Assembly (NCBI GenBank): GCA_022796875.1
Contig: JAAWJJ010000009.1
Location: 1 to 64,000 of the forward strand
Reading direction: 5' to 3'
From: Eubacterium sp.
GTDB lineage: Bacteria > Bacillota > Clostridia > Lachnospirales > Lachnospiraceae
Length of the DNA: 64,000 nt
Made by a program: the position numbers and the translations under genes. Positions 38,444-46,823 of the stretch are shown here, in pieces. The notes under the pieces are model-generated. The model did no database searches. It was not told where the DNA came from and saw only the letters and a list, made by a program, of their open reading frames with translations. Each line of letters begins with the position of its first letter. Positions within the stretch are counted from its first letter, which is position 1.

Positions 38444-39187
38444 TTACACAATATCAATAGATTTTATTTTTCGGGTAAAGATACTGACAAGCACCAGATT
38501 CAAAACGATCAGTCCGGCCACAATCACTGCCAGCAGCCACCAACGGAAAAACCACTGCATCACAACTGAAAGCGTGATCGCCGCCCCTGCATAAATGAAG
38601 AGCATAATTAAATATACCGCTCTGCTGCCGCTTCTGTTCTTTGCTTTTTTATTATTATTAAATGACCAGATACTCGGGCTGGTCAAATAAATCGCTGCCG
38701 CAATCCTTGGTTTTTCCATCATGGCGTCTGCCAGCATATGGTTATTCACGGTCCAGCCAAATAAAAACAGCAATACGATATTAAGTACCAGCGACATTTC
38801 CGGCGACACCTGTTCGTTTTCTCCCATTACGCCTATAATGCCGCTCTGCCCGGTCATTATGCCGCCCAGCATACTAAGCGCGGAAAAACCAACCGCCAGT
38901 ATTGCGCTGCGTACGACTCCCAGCGTCAAACCTTGTTTTTTGAATATGCTTCGCGAAAAACCCATAGCAAAATATCGATCCATTTTTGCTTTGCTGGCAC
39001 AATATGCGCTTGTAATAAACACGCCAAAAATAGCAATATATGTGTAAAAGAAATAATTGCCACCGTCATTCCCGCTTCCCGCGATTCCGATCGCACCAAA
39101 AACCAACGCAATTATAACAATATATATAAACATACTGACCGTATATCTGATATCCTCTTTTAACGCTTCTTTGATTACCGCATTCAT
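38444..39187 (-). CDS. ABC-type membrane protein (permease component)
   Basis: The 247-residue protein has six membrane segments (for example MFIYIVIIALVFGAIGIAGS and LLAVIVAGLIVLNLVLVSIF) and no known catalytic motif. It reads as the permease part of an ABC-2-type exporter whose ATPase is two genes upstream. Such modules, under a YtrA-type repressor, respond to cell-envelope agents in Bacillus. The partner assignment is inferred from the operon. Confidence 0.7.
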   Translation of the reverse strand: MNAVIKEALKEDIRYTVSMFIYIVIIALVFGAIGIAGSGNDGGNYFFYTYIAIFGVFITSAYCASKAKMDRYFAMGFSRSIFKKQGLTLGVVRSAILAVGFSALSMLGGIMTGQSGIIGVMGENEQVSPEMSLVLNIVLLFLFGWTVNNHMLADAMMEKPRIAAAIYLTSPSIWSFNNNKKAKNRSGSRAVYLIMLFIYAGAAITLSVVMQWFFRWWLLAVIVAGLIVLNLVLVSIFTRKIKSIDIV

Positions 39188-39201
39188 AATATTCTCCTTC
39201 C

Positions 39202-39705
39202 TTAATCTTCACTCAAATCTTTCTTTAAAAACAACTTCCTGTAAACAACGTACATCACCAGCCAGGCCAAGAGCAGCAAGATACAGCACACGGCCGGCTG
39301 CCGGAACATCTGAGGCAGCCTGAAAACAAACGGAGATAAGGCGGAAAGGCCGATCCACAATGCCATCGTTCCAAAATAGATCAGTATCACTTTTCCGGAC
39401 AAAGCCATCAAATAATAAAAAGTTATGAAAATCATGATGATAAGGACTGCACTGATCCAAAAATATGTTTTCGGTATCGCTATGAGGCTGTGCTGCATTT
39501 TAAAAACAAACTCTACGCCTCCCGTCAGTAAGCTTCCGCAGGCAATCCCGGATACAAGGATATAAAACAGGCGCCGATACAGCCACCTCCTCCGGGTTAC
39601 ACACATTTGCCGCTCCCTCTGCTCGATCCCGTCCAATACCCTGATCCTGAGAAAAAGCAGGATCGCCAGAATAATATATATAATGAAACAAACTATTTCC
39701 ATCAT
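39202..39705 (-). CDS. Membrane protein of the YtrA-type ABC operon
   Basis: The 167-residue protein has four hydrophobic segments and a basic stretch after the first (QRERQMCVTRRRWLYRRL). I do not recognise a family. It is placed between the ATPase and permease genes with gaps of 9 and 14 bases, so it is probably part of the exporter. Confidence 0.65.
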   Translation of the reverse strand: MMEIVCFIIYIILAILLFLRIRVLDGIEQRERQMCVTRRRWLYRRLFYILVSGIACGSLLTGGVEFVFKMQHSLIAIPKTYFWISAVLIIMIFITFYYLMALSGKVILIYFGTMALWIGLSALSPFVFRLPQMFRQPAVCCILLLLAWLVMYVVYRKLFLKKDLSED

Positions 39706-39714
39706 TTCTCACCT

Positions 39715-40572
39715 CTAAACAGTTAAAGCCAAAAACAGTTCCTGCAATGTCAGGCTGTCTACTTCCAATCCCTCCGCCTGCATTTTTTCCCGCTCACTAT
39801 CGCTGATCTCCCCATATACGGAAGCCTCTCCAACGCTTCCGATATACTTCCTGCTTAATACCTTTCCGATATCCAACGCATCTATGATTTCCCGCGCCCC
39901 CGATATTTTCCAGGATTTCTGATGCACGTCTTCCACGCTTTCATCTATCAGGATTTTTCCTTTATCAATAATTACCACATCCGTAAACATCTGGCTCATT
40001 TCTTCAATCAAATGCGTGGAAATCACGAATGTACGCGGATTTGTTTCCCACTCTGCCGCTAGAATGTCATAAAACTGCGCCCGGGCTACCGGATCCATAC
40101 CTGCATAGATTTCATCGAACATTACAATCGGGCAGCGGCTTGCCATGCCGATGACCAGGCTGACCGCCGTCTGCTGGCCTTTGGAAAGACTGCCAAGTTT
40201 CGCTTCTACATCCAATTGATACAGTTTGCATAAATGGTCTTTAAAACCTTCATCCCAGTTTTCATAAAACCGTTTTGCAATTTTAAAAATTTTTGAAACT
40301 TTGTATCCGTCGTAACCCAGCAGGTTTTCTGTCATAAAACACAGTTTTTTCAGCACTTTCTCATTTTCATAGGCGCTTTCACCGTTAATTTTGATCGTTC
40401 CCTCATTCGGCAGAAACTGCGTTGCAATCAGCTTTAACAATGTCGTCTTCCCTGCGCCGTTCCGCCCCAGCAGTGCATAAATTTTATTTTCTTCAAAACT
40501 TAAGTTCAAATCTTCAAACACTGTTTTTTTTCCAAATCTTTTATTTACCCGTTCACATTCTATCACTTTCAT
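39715..40572 (-). CDS. ABC transporter ATP-binding protein, YtrB-like
   Basis: The 285-residue ATPase has Walker A ALLGRNGAGKTTLLKLIA, signature-region GSLSKGQQTAVSLVIGMA, Walker B IVMFDEIYAGMD and the H-loop VISTHLIEEM. The C-terminal 80 residues form an accessory domain. The serine-lysine-glycine form of the signature is common in YtrB/BcrA-type exporters. It begins one base after the GntR gene. Confidence 0.92.
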   Translation of the reverse strand: MKVIECERVNKRFGKKTVFEDLNLSFEENKIYALLGRNGAGKTTLLKLIATQFLPNEGTIKINGESAYENEKVLKKLCFMTENLLGYDGYKVSKIFKIAKRFYENWDEGFKDHLCKLYQLDVEAKLGSLSKGQQTAVSLVIGMASRCPIVMFDEIYAGMDPVARAQFYDILAAEWETNPRTFVISTHLIEEMSQMFTDVVIIDKGKILIDESVEDVHQKSWKISGAREIIDALDIGKVLSRKYIGSVGEASVYGEISDSEREKMQAEGLEVDSLTLQELFLALTV

Positions 40573-40573
40573 T

Positions 40574-40942
40574 TTAATTGTCCTCCTGTTCCTCTATCAT
40601 CACAATCAATTCCTGTCTGGTAATTCCCAGACCGTCCGCTTCCAGCAAAAACTTTTTTAATGTTTCTTCCAGGAAAGTCTGCCTTGCGGCATCTTTTAAT
40701 TTTTCATGCGCTCCCGCTTTTACAAACATGCCGATTCCCCTTTTCTTATACAGGATTCCCTCTTCCACCAGCAGATTAAATCCTTTTCCGACAGTCGCCG
40801 GGTTAATCCGATATGCCGATGCAAACTGGTTCGTTGACGGAATCTGCTCTTCCTCTTTTAAATTCCCTTTTTGTATCTCCTCTTTTACCCACGCAGCAAT
40901 CTGCATAAAAATTGGCGTTACCGACGATTCATCAATTTTCAT
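40574..40942 (-). CDS. GntR-family repressor, YtrA subfamily
   Basis: The 122-residue protein has a GntR winged helix (IPSTNQFASAYRINPATVGKGF, then LVEEGILYKKRGIGMFV) and a short C-terminal helical domain, which defines the YtrA subfamily. Such repressors usually control their own ABC operon. A nine-G run (complement of 40957-40965) lies 14 bases before the ATG, in the place of the ribosome binding site. Confidence 0.92.
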   Translation of the reverse strand: MKIDESSVTPIFMQIAAWVKEEIQKGNLKEEEQIPSTNQFASAYRINPATVGKGFNLLVEEGILYKKRGIGMFVKAGAHEKLKDAARQTFLEETLKKFLLEADGLGITRQELIVMIEEQEDN

Positions 40943-40979
40943 AGTTATTGCTTTTACCCCCCCCCTTTGTTTCTTGACT

Positions 40980-41042
40980 GGTTAATCAGTTGAATAACTA
41001 ACCTGTTAACATCATAATACTACGCACCGATATAATTGTCAA
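40980..41042 (-). promoter_or_regulatory. Promoter and likely operator of the GntR-ABC operon
   Basis: On the minus strand TTGACA (41037-41042) and TATTAT (41014-41019) are 17 bp apart, a strong sigma-A pattern. Just downstream an imperfect inverted repeat (GTTAACAGGTTAGTTATT, then CAACTGATTAACC) covers the expected transcript start and is a good candidate for the autoregulatory operator. Confidence 0.7.
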
Positions 41043-41070
41043 GCAGATTTTTGAATAGATTTTTGAACAT

Positions 41071-41123
41071 AAAACAAGGCAGGCCTAATAGAACTAATTC
41101 GTCCTATACGCCTGCCTTGTTTT
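41071..41123. terminator. Bidirectional terminator after the PadR operon
   Basis: AAAACAAGGCAGGC (from 41071) pairs perfectly with GCCTGCCTTGTTTT (to 41123) around 25 bases. On the minus strand it ends the transcript of the gene at 41131. Confidence 0.88.
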
Positions 41124-41130
41124 ACCTGCA

Positions 41131-41961
41131 TTATAAACGTACTAACCGTTTGCGTGCAAACCTGCCCGTCTGTGTAATAATTTTAAACCGCTTCTGGCTC
41201 ATGCCTGCCAGAATAAAGAACATGATACTTAAACCATACATGACCATAAACGCATCTACGGCAATCCCCCGTATCACTACCGGCACTCCGTCATAAAACG
41301 CACCCATAAATACTAACGGCACAATCCCGATTACCAAAAGAGTCACGGCGATCATAATGCGGAATACAAACTGCCTTTGCTGCTGGACATGTTTTTCATT
41401 GATAAATACCCCTGCGTCATACGCCGTTACAAACCGTTCGTTTTCCAGATAACGATACGGCCTGCGGCTAAACGAACTGTAAATAATCAGGCACAGTCCC
41501 AATGCGATCAGAACAAGCAAAAACGGGACTCCCAGGCATACGATAAACGCCGGAGAAACAATCGGGCTGATATCGTTATACCATGTCGAGCGGCTGTTCA
41601 GCAGTCCCAAAAAGATGAGCATGACCGGAGAAATATACAGTAAAAATATTCCCAGCCCCAAATGATAATCTGCCTTTTCATAAGTATTCAGAAAATTTTC
41701 GGCTTCTTTTTTCTCCATAAAATGTTCTCTGTAACTTTTTCTGCCGTTGACGCTGATTCCTAATTCCGAAGCAAGTTCGTCAATATTGCCAAATTCTTCG
41801 ATTACCGTACCGATTGCTTCGTTTTCGCTTTTTCCCTGGTCTTTCAATTCATGATACCGGTCTTCCGCTATTCCAAGCAGTTCTTCTTTGGCTCTTTTCA
41901 CTTCGCCATTCACCGGTAACGCCATAAATAAATGTTCAAAGTAACTCTTTATTGTATCCAT
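41131..41961 (-). CDS. HAAS/DUF1700-type membrane protein, PadR partner
   Basis: The 276-residue protein has an N-terminal helical domain (about 1-75) of the HAAS type with EELLGIAEDRYHELKDQG, found beside PadR regulators, then four membrane segments from about residue 95. Such proteins are thought to tie membrane state to PadR. Its ATG lies inside the PadR gene, 26 bases before the PadR stop, and GGAGGAGG precedes it, so the two are coupled. Confidence 0.8.
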   Translation of the reverse strand: MDTIKSYFEHLFMALPVNGEVKRAKEELLGIAEDRYHELKDQGKSENEAIGTVIEEFGNIDELASELGISVNGRKSYREHFMEKKEAENFLNTYEKADYHLGLGIFLLYISPVMLIFLGLLNSRSTWYNDISPIVSPAFIVCLGVPFLLVLIALGLCLIIYSSFSRRPYRYLENERFVTAYDAGVFINEKHVQQQRQFVFRIMIAVTLLVIGIVPLVFMGAFYDGVPVVIRGIAVDAFMVMYGLSIMFFILAGMSQKRFKIITQTGRFARKRLVRL

Positions 41962-42301
41962 CCGTTTCCTCCTCCTTATCTATAAACTTTTCGATCACTT
42001 CTTTTGTCAGCTTCCATTCCCGGCACTTTTCGTAATAATACTGGCGCCCCGCCGGCGTGATTTGATAATACGTGCGTTTTCTCCCGCTCGTTTCATCACC
42101 GGAATAGGATTCTACAAATCCGTTTTTTTCTAATCTGGTAAACGCCGAATAAAGGGTTGTTTCTTTAATAACATACTTTTCTTCCGACTTTTCCCGTATT
42201 GTCTTCGATATTTCATAGCCATACGACGGTTTTCCCTGCAACAGATGCAATATGATCGTATCGTTGTATCCCCGTATGACGTCGCTGCTGATTCCTGGCA
42301 T
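41936..42301 (-). CDS. PadR-family transcriptional regulator
   Basis: The 121-residue protein has a PadR winged helix: IILHLLQGKPSYGYEISKTI, ETTLYSAFTRLEKNGFVESY and GRKRTYYQITPAGRQYY. The ATG at 42301 follows AAAGGAG by 5 bases. It is third in a four-gene operon with the 42-residue membrane protein, the toast-rack lipoprotein and the HAAS protein, a grouping known for envelope-stress control. Confidence 0.92.
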   Translation of the reverse strand: MPGISSDVIRGYNDTIILHLLQGKPSYGYEISKTIREKSEEKYVIKETTLYSAFTRLEKNGFVESYSGDETSGRKRTYYQITPAGRQYYYEKCREWKLTKEVIEKFIDKEEETDGYNKELL

Positions 42302-42344
42302 ACTTTCTCCTTTCCACATTTTATGTTTCTATTTTCTTTCCATT

Positions 42345-43337
42345 TTACCACGCTACATCGAAATCGATCTCTGCATCCCCGGTGTCGGTACGCAAATTGA
42401 TCTGCCGGTCCGAACCGTTATCGATTTCCGCCCATCCGCGTTCACTCCCCCTTTCCATGTTAAGACGTCCCGTATCGGACTCGAAAACAATATTATAATC
42501 ATTTTTCGTCCCTTCTAACGCAAGTTTGATCTCGCCGGTATCCGTTTCCAGATCCATGCGCTCGATATTACTTACCTGCAATTGGATATCTCCGGTATTG
42601 TTATTTCCGATTACCGTTTTTCCGGTACACGCAAGCGCCTCAATCAGTCCATTATCATTTTCAAAATCGGCTTTTGTAAACGCCGTCTTCTTCAAATTGA
42701 TATCTCCGGTATCACATTCCATCCAAAGCGTATCTGTCCGGGAATCTTCCACCAAAATATCCCCGGTATCATTTGCTAAATCCAGGTCGTTAAACTCACT
42801 GCCCGTAATCTTCATGTTTCCGGTATCGTTTTCAAATTTTCCATCGCTAAAAACACCGTTTGCTATTTCCACTTCGCCGGTATCGCTTCCGCTTCTGATC
42901 TGCCCTGCCGAAATCCCGTCCATAAATACATTTCCAATATCGGATACTGCTGCAATCTTCTCCCATTCCTGTTCCGGCAAGGTAAGTACAATATAACTGT
43001 CCTCCACAATTCCGATCCGGAAAAAGAATCCGAATTTCTTTTTCGGCGTTTCTTTTACAAAAAGCTTTCCGTCTTCTACTTTCCAATTCAAAACGTTGTC
43101 CTTATCAATGGAATAGTTCAGCTCCAGACGCTCTCCTTTTTCCAGCCGGATATCCGCGATATCGCTTTCAATCTGGATACTGCTGCAGGCATCCTCTATT
43201 TCAACGGTTCCATTTTTTAATTCACTGTTGTATCCCGTGTCTGACGTTTCCTGATTGCCCGGTTCATAACCGATACCGCATCCGGCTAACGCCATGCATC
43301 CTGCAGCCAGCACCGCCAACACCCACATTTTCTTCAT
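42345..43337 (-). CDS. DUF4097 (toast-rack) surface lipoprotein
   Basis: The 330-residue lipoprotein has a lipobox (CMALAGCG) and then a repeating beta-strand domain with many DTG turns (SDTGEVEIANGVF, ENDTGNMKITGSEF, LETDTGEIKLALEG). This is the DUF4097 solenoid. Toast-rack proteins sit in envelope-stress systems with PspC, LiaF or PadR-HAAS parts and are thought to bind outside the membrane. The start overlaps the end of the small upstream gene's ribosome binding zone (GGAGGCGGAGTAAGGAC). Confidence 0.88.
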   Translation of the reverse strand: MKKMWVLAVLAAGCMALAGCGIGYEPGNQETSDTGYNSELKNGTVEIEDACSSIQIESDIADIRLEKGERLELNYSIDKDNVLNWKVEDGKLFVKETPKKKFGFFFRIGIVEDSYIVLTLPEQEWEKIAAVSDIGNVFMDGISAGQIRSGSDTGEVEIANGVFSDGKFENDTGNMKITGSEFNDLDLANDTGDILVEDSRTDTLWMECDTGDINLKKTAFTKADFENDNGLIEALACTGKTVIGNNNTGDIQLQVSNIERMDLETDTGEIKLALEGTKNDYNIVFESDTGRLNMERGSERGWAEIDNGSDRQINLRTDTGDAEIDFDVAW

Positions 43338-43341
43338 GTCC

Positions 43342-43470
43342 TTACTCCGCCTCCTCTTCTTCTATCCATGTTTTTTCATAATTTTTCATCAGCATCCTCC
43401 ATAAAATATAAGCATCCACACTTCCTATAACTGCCAGTGCGATTACGGCAATGAATATGATTTGTAACAT
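43342..43470 (-). CDS. 42-residue membrane protein leading the toast-rack/PadR operon
   Basis: This small gene starts ATG at 43470 after AGGGGAAAC and ends TAA at 43342, four bases before the lipoprotein start. The product begins MLQIIFIAVIALAVIGSVDA, a single membrane helix, and ends in an acidic tail (WIEEEEAE). Its place between the promoter and the lipoprotein gene and the good ribosome binding site support expression. The function is unknown. Confidence 0.72.
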   Translation of the reverse strand: MLQIIFIAVIALAVIGSVDAYILWRMLMKNYEKTWIEEEEAE

Positions 43471-43509
43471 GTTTCCCCTTTCTTCCCTGAATCACAATGC
43501 CGGTTTCAA

Positions 43510-43569
43510 ATACTATGACCGTCAATACTACGTCTGTCAATACTATGTTTGTCAATATAACGACTGTCA
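43510..43569. repeat. Four 15-bp tandem repeats in the toast-rack operon leader
   Basis: Units ATACTATGACCGTCA, ATACTACGTCTGTCA, ATACTATGTTTGTCA and ATATAACGACTGTCA follow directly. On the minus strand they repeat TTGACA-like and GTAGTAT blocks just downstream of the promoter. With the ATACTATGAC copy at 43570-43579 they also make inverted pairs, so they could be stacked operator sites for PadR. Confidence 0.8.
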
Positions 43570-43587
43570 TAGTATTTTGTTAGATAT

Positions 43588-43616
43588 ACTATATCACGAT
43601 TACTACGACAGGTCAA
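43588..43616 (-). promoter_or_regulatory. Sigma-A-like promoter of the toast-rack/PadR operon
   Basis: On the minus strand TTGACC (43611-43616) and TATAGT (43588-43593) are 17 bp apart. The 42-residue gene starts about 110 bases downstream, past the 15-bp repeats. Confidence 0.72.
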
Positions 43617-43629
43617 GTATTAATTTTAT

Positions 43630-43668
43630 AAAAAAAAGAAGACCAACGTTTATTTCCGTTCGTCTTCT
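43630..43668 (-). terminator. Terminator of the ArsR gene
   Basis: On the minus strand AGAAGACGAACG pairs with CGTTGGTCTTCT and is followed by eight T. The left stem includes the last codons of the gene. Confidence 0.85.
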
Positions 43669-43976
43669 AATTTATGGGTAATATGCTTTAAAGATTCATC
43701 CAAAATATCAACGATATGCTGATCGTCCAGAGAATAAAAACTGTTCTTGCCCTCCCGCCTGGCTTTCACAAACCCTTCCAGCTTCAGAATCCGAAGCTGA
43801 TGCGATACCAGCGACTGCGAAATGCCTACCGCCGCCGCAATATCGTTTACGCACATTTCCTGTTTGGCCAATGTATAAATAATGCTGACGCGGTTTTCAT
43901 CGCCAACCGCTTTAAAAAAAGAAGCCAGCCTGGCAATACATTCTTTTGAAATTGTTCTTTCCCGTCCTTTTTCCAT
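43650..43976 (-). CDS. ArsR/SmtB-family metal sensor, CzrA-like
   Basis: The 108-residue repressor has the winged helix CVNDIAAAVGISQSLVSHQL. The alpha-5 site DQHIVDILDESLKHITH gives D, H, H and H with the exact D-x-H-x10-H-x2-H spacing of CzrA and SmtB, which bind zinc or cobalt. The CadC-type alpha-3 site is incomplete (EMCVND has one cysteine). The ATG at 43976 follows AAGGGGG by 9 bases. No metal exporter gene is adjacent, so the target is elsewhere or the gene is an orphan. Confidence 0.88.
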   Translation of the reverse strand: MEKGRERTISKECIARLASFFKAVGDENRVSIIYTLAKQEMCVNDIAAAVGISQSLVSHQLRILKLEGFVKARREGKNSFYSLDDQHIVDILDESLKHITHKLEDERK

Positions 43977-44051
43977 ATGGACACGCCCCCTTAAATCAAT
44001 CTTTCCCGTAATACCATACGCACCTCTCCTCCAAATGGAGTATCTTTTCAT

Positions 44052-44080
44052 ATTATAACAAATCGCGTCAATCGCATCAA
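44052..44080 (-). promoter_or_regulatory. Promoter of the ArsR gene with candidate operator
   Basis: On the minus strand TTGATG (44075-44080) and TATAAT (44052-44057) are 17 bp apart. ATCG-type repeats (GCGATTGACGCGAT and ATCAATCGTGTCAT, 44060-44115) overlap and flank it and could bind the repressor. The rest of 43977-44339 holds the next terminator and no gene. Confidence 0.6.
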
Positions 44081-44281
44081 TTATTTTTGACTTGATTATG
44101 ACACGATTGATATATAATTCATTTCATTTTTTGTTAAAACTTTTTAGAAATCTTTTCTAATGACTTAAGATTTATTTCATACCGTATACAAATTTTAATC
44201 ACATTTTTCCTGTAACCTGTATTTAACAAAGAAGCAGCTCCCTGATTACTCAGGTTTATATATAGATATCTCTCCCTATAC

Positions 44282-44317
44282 AAAAAGAAGCCGTCGTAAA
44301 ACGACAGCTTCTTTTTT
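44282..44317. terminator. Terminator of the TRAP transporter operon
   Basis: AAAAAGAAGCCGTCGT pairs with ACGACAGCTTCTTTTTT. On the minus strand it follows the binding-protein gene by 23 bases and ends in a T tract; it is near symmetric and could work both ways. Confidence 0.87.
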
Positions 44318-44339
44318 ACTGCAATTCCTTTTCATAAAA

Positions 44340-45473
44340 TTACTTACTGTTTTGTGCAATCCAATCTTTCATAAAATCATACATATCGGAAACTTTGTCT
44401 TTTTTGTAAGTATCCGCCAGCTGCGTAAGGTAACTCTGATTCACTTCTTCAAATGCAGTATACCATGACCCAAGCTCTTCTTCTGTAAGTACTGCCGTAT
44501 TCATATCTTCCGGAGCCTCCTTATACGCATTTGCAAGATCTTCCATACTTCTGTCGTTTTCTCCTACCGACGCTGCATTATCAGCATTGACTTCCGTAAA
44601 AATCTGCTGAATATCTTCCGGCAGGGAATCCCATGTATTATTGCTGATTGCAATGAAAAACATATCATAATATGATCCTTCCGTTCCAAACTCTGTTGCA
44701 CCGTGTATCAGTTCCAGACATCCGAACGTACGGACCGTACCGTAACTCTGAATGACGGAATCCGCAACTCCTTTTTCCAGATTTTCATAGTACACGGTCG
44801 GTGCGGCCTGTATACCGGCGCCTCCGTTCTTGTTGACAACGTCCAGCCACTGCGTTTTCCCGGACATGACTTTATGTCCCGCAAGATCCGCCGGCGTATG
44901 CACTTCACTGTCCTTGTCCGTCATATACAGATTATATCCCGGCGTAGCGTACGTATACCATACATGGGCGCCTAACTGCTGCCATTCCTCTTCTAACTCC
45001 GGAAACTCTGCATACAGCGCATTCCACAGATCGCAGGCCATATAGCTGTCTTCAATCCCGGAAAACGGCATACCGATCATTTCCGCATTATAGGTCAGGA
45101 CAGACGGATAATTCACAGACGGAACAACTGCTATATCTGCAACACCGTCCTTTAATGCATCTGGAATTTCCGGAATGGAAATCAGGGAATTGCTCGGATA
45201 GACGTTAAATGTTACACGTCCGCCGCTTTTTTCCGTAACTTCATCCAAACTTGCCAGAATATGTCTGGTTGCCGGTTCGCCGAACGTAATCGCAACATCC
45301 AGCTCATAGGTTTCGCCCTCCGTGGACGGCTCTGTCGGTTTTGTTTCAGATTTGGATTCTGCCTCCGAAACTGCGGTATCAGTATTGTTTTCCGGTTCTT
45401 TGGCTGTGCCGCATGCAGTAAGCCCGCATAACAGCAGAACTCCGGTCAAAATAAGTACCATACTCTTTTTCAT
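44340..45473 (-). CDS. TRAP transporter substrate-binding lipoprotein, DctP family
   Basis: The 377-residue protein has a lipobox (LCGLTACG), a serine/threonine/glutamate-rich linker, and a DctP fold with ELDVAITFGEPATRHILASL and SLISIPEIPDALKDGVADI. TRAP systems use ion gradients to import organic acids; this one belongs to the group that binds varied carboxylates, and the ligand is unknown. The ATG at 45473 follows AAAGGAG; the longer frame to 45617 overlaps the permease gene and is rejected. Confidence 0.9.
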   Translation of the reverse strand: MKKSMVLILTGVLLLCGLTACGTAKEPENNTDTAVSEAESKSETKPTEPSTEGETYELDVAITFGEPATRHILASLDEVTEKSGGRVTFNVYPSNSLISIPEIPDALKDGVADIAVVPSVNYPSVLTYNAEMIGMPFSGIEDSYMACDLWNALYAEFPELEEEWQQLGAHVWYTYATPGYNLYMTDKDSEVHTPADLAGHKVMSGKTQWLDVVNKNGGAGIQAAPTVYYENLEKGVADSVIQSYGTVRTFGCLELIHGATEFGTEGSYYDMFFIAISNNTWDSLPEDIQQIFTEVNADNAASVGENDRSMEDLANAYKEAPEDMNTAVLTEEELGSWYTAFEEVNQSYLTQLADTYKKDKVSDMYDFMKDWIAQNSK

Positions 45474-45523
45474 ATCGTTTCTTCTCCTTTCATTTACATA
45501 ATTCTTTGTTTGCATCGTAAAAT

Positions 45524-46822
45524 TTACCCCATCGTAGACGGAAGCCAGGTAACGATTTGCGGGAAAATGCAAAGTATCACAATCACAACAAGTTCTGTAA
45601 CAATAAACGGCAGACATCCTTTAAACAATTTCATAACCGGTATTTTGCTTGCGCCGCTTAAGATGAATACCACGACTCCTACTGGCGGTGTAATCGAGCC
45701 CAGCGCCATCATCATAATAACGATAACCCCGAACCAGACCGGGTTCGTCCCCATTTCGTTTAACGCCGGCCAGATCAGCGGAACGGTCAAAAGCATCATA
45801 GGAATTTCCGGCAGGAACATTCCCAGGAAAAAATACATCAGCGCGATCAGTATCATTAATACCGCAAACGGTACATCGATCGACATAATAAAGTTGGAAA
45901 TGAAAAACGGCAGTTTCGATACGGACATAAAAGTAATAAATATATAGGTACCGGAAAGTAAAAACAGGATCATACCGGCATTTTTGGCCGTTTCCAGAAA
46001 ACAGTTCTTTAACATTTTCCAATTCACGTCTTTCATAAACAACGCAATGATCAAAGCGCCCATAGCGCCGATCGCGCCGGATTCCGTCGTCGTGCAGATG
46101 CCGGTATAAACTGTCCCCAGAACCAGCAGAATCAATATGATTACAGGAATCAGCCGTACCGCCGTTTTCCCTCTCGTTTTCCAGCTTGCTTTCGGTCCTG
46201 CCGGACCCATCTGCGGGTTTGCCCGGCAAATAATACTCACCGTAATGCAAAAGCAGATCGCAAGCAAAATTCCTGGAACAAGGCCTCCCATAAACAAAGA
46301 GGAAATGGATGTTTCCGTCAATACCCCGAAGAAAATCAGCGAAACGCTCGGAGGAATGATGATGGCAAGCGGAGCCGCCGAGGCAATACACGCTCCTGCC
46401 AGCTGTTCGTCATAATTCCGTTTCCTCATTTCCGGCAGCGCCAGTTTTGACATAATCAAAGTCGCCCCGTAATGTCCGCCGGTAATCGCGCCTAATACGC
46501 CGCAGGCAATGACCGTTGCAGAAGCAAGCCCTCCTCTTCTGTGGCCGACAAAAGCTTCCGTCGCCCCATAAAGCTGCGGCCCGATTTTGGATTCCGATAT
46601 AAACATTCCCATTAAAGTAAACATCGGAACCACCGTAAGCGTATAGGAAAACAGATTCGCATACGGAGCGCCGCCTACGATATTGAGCGCATAAGATGAA
46701 TCTTTTAAAATAATCAGGCCTATAAACCCAATGAGCCCCATAGCAACGCCGATCCACATACGGCAGGCAATCAGAACCACCAGTATAATAACGCCCAGGA
46801 TTCCTATCAATTCAGCCGGCAT
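45524..46822 (-). CDS. TRAP transporter large permease, DctM family
   Basis: The 432-residue membrane protein has about twelve membrane segments and DctM signatures such as ALGSITPPVGVVVFILSGAS near the C-terminus and ITGGHYGATLIMSKLALPEM. It is the transport subunit, with the small subunit encoded just upstream. Confidence 0.93.
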   Translation of the reverse strand: MPAELIGILGVIILVVLIACRMWIGVAMGLIGFIGLIILKDSSYALNIVGGAPYANLFSYTLTVVPMFTLMGMFISESKIGPQLYGATEAFVGHRRGGLASATVIACGVLGAITGGHYGATLIMSKLALPEMRKRNYDEQLAGACIASAAPLAIIIPPSVSLIFFGVLTETSISSLFMGGLVPGILLAICFCITVSIICRANPQMGPAGPKASWKTRGKTAVRLIPVIILILLVLGTVYTGICTTTESGAIGAMGALIIALFMKDVNWKMLKNCFLETAKNAGMILFLLSGTYIFITFMSVSKLPFFISNFIMSIDVPFAVLMILIALMYFFLGMFLPEIPMMLLTVPLIWPALNEMGTNPVWFGVIVIMMMALGSITPPVGVVVFILSGASKIPVMKLFKGCLPFIVTELVVIVILCIFPQIVTWLPSTMG

Positions 46823-46823
46823 A

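Noticed and set aside
45621-46391. 256-codon frame overlapping the TRAP large permease
   Set aside because: It lies on the same strand in another frame, has a composition unlike a membrane or soluble family and has no start signal.
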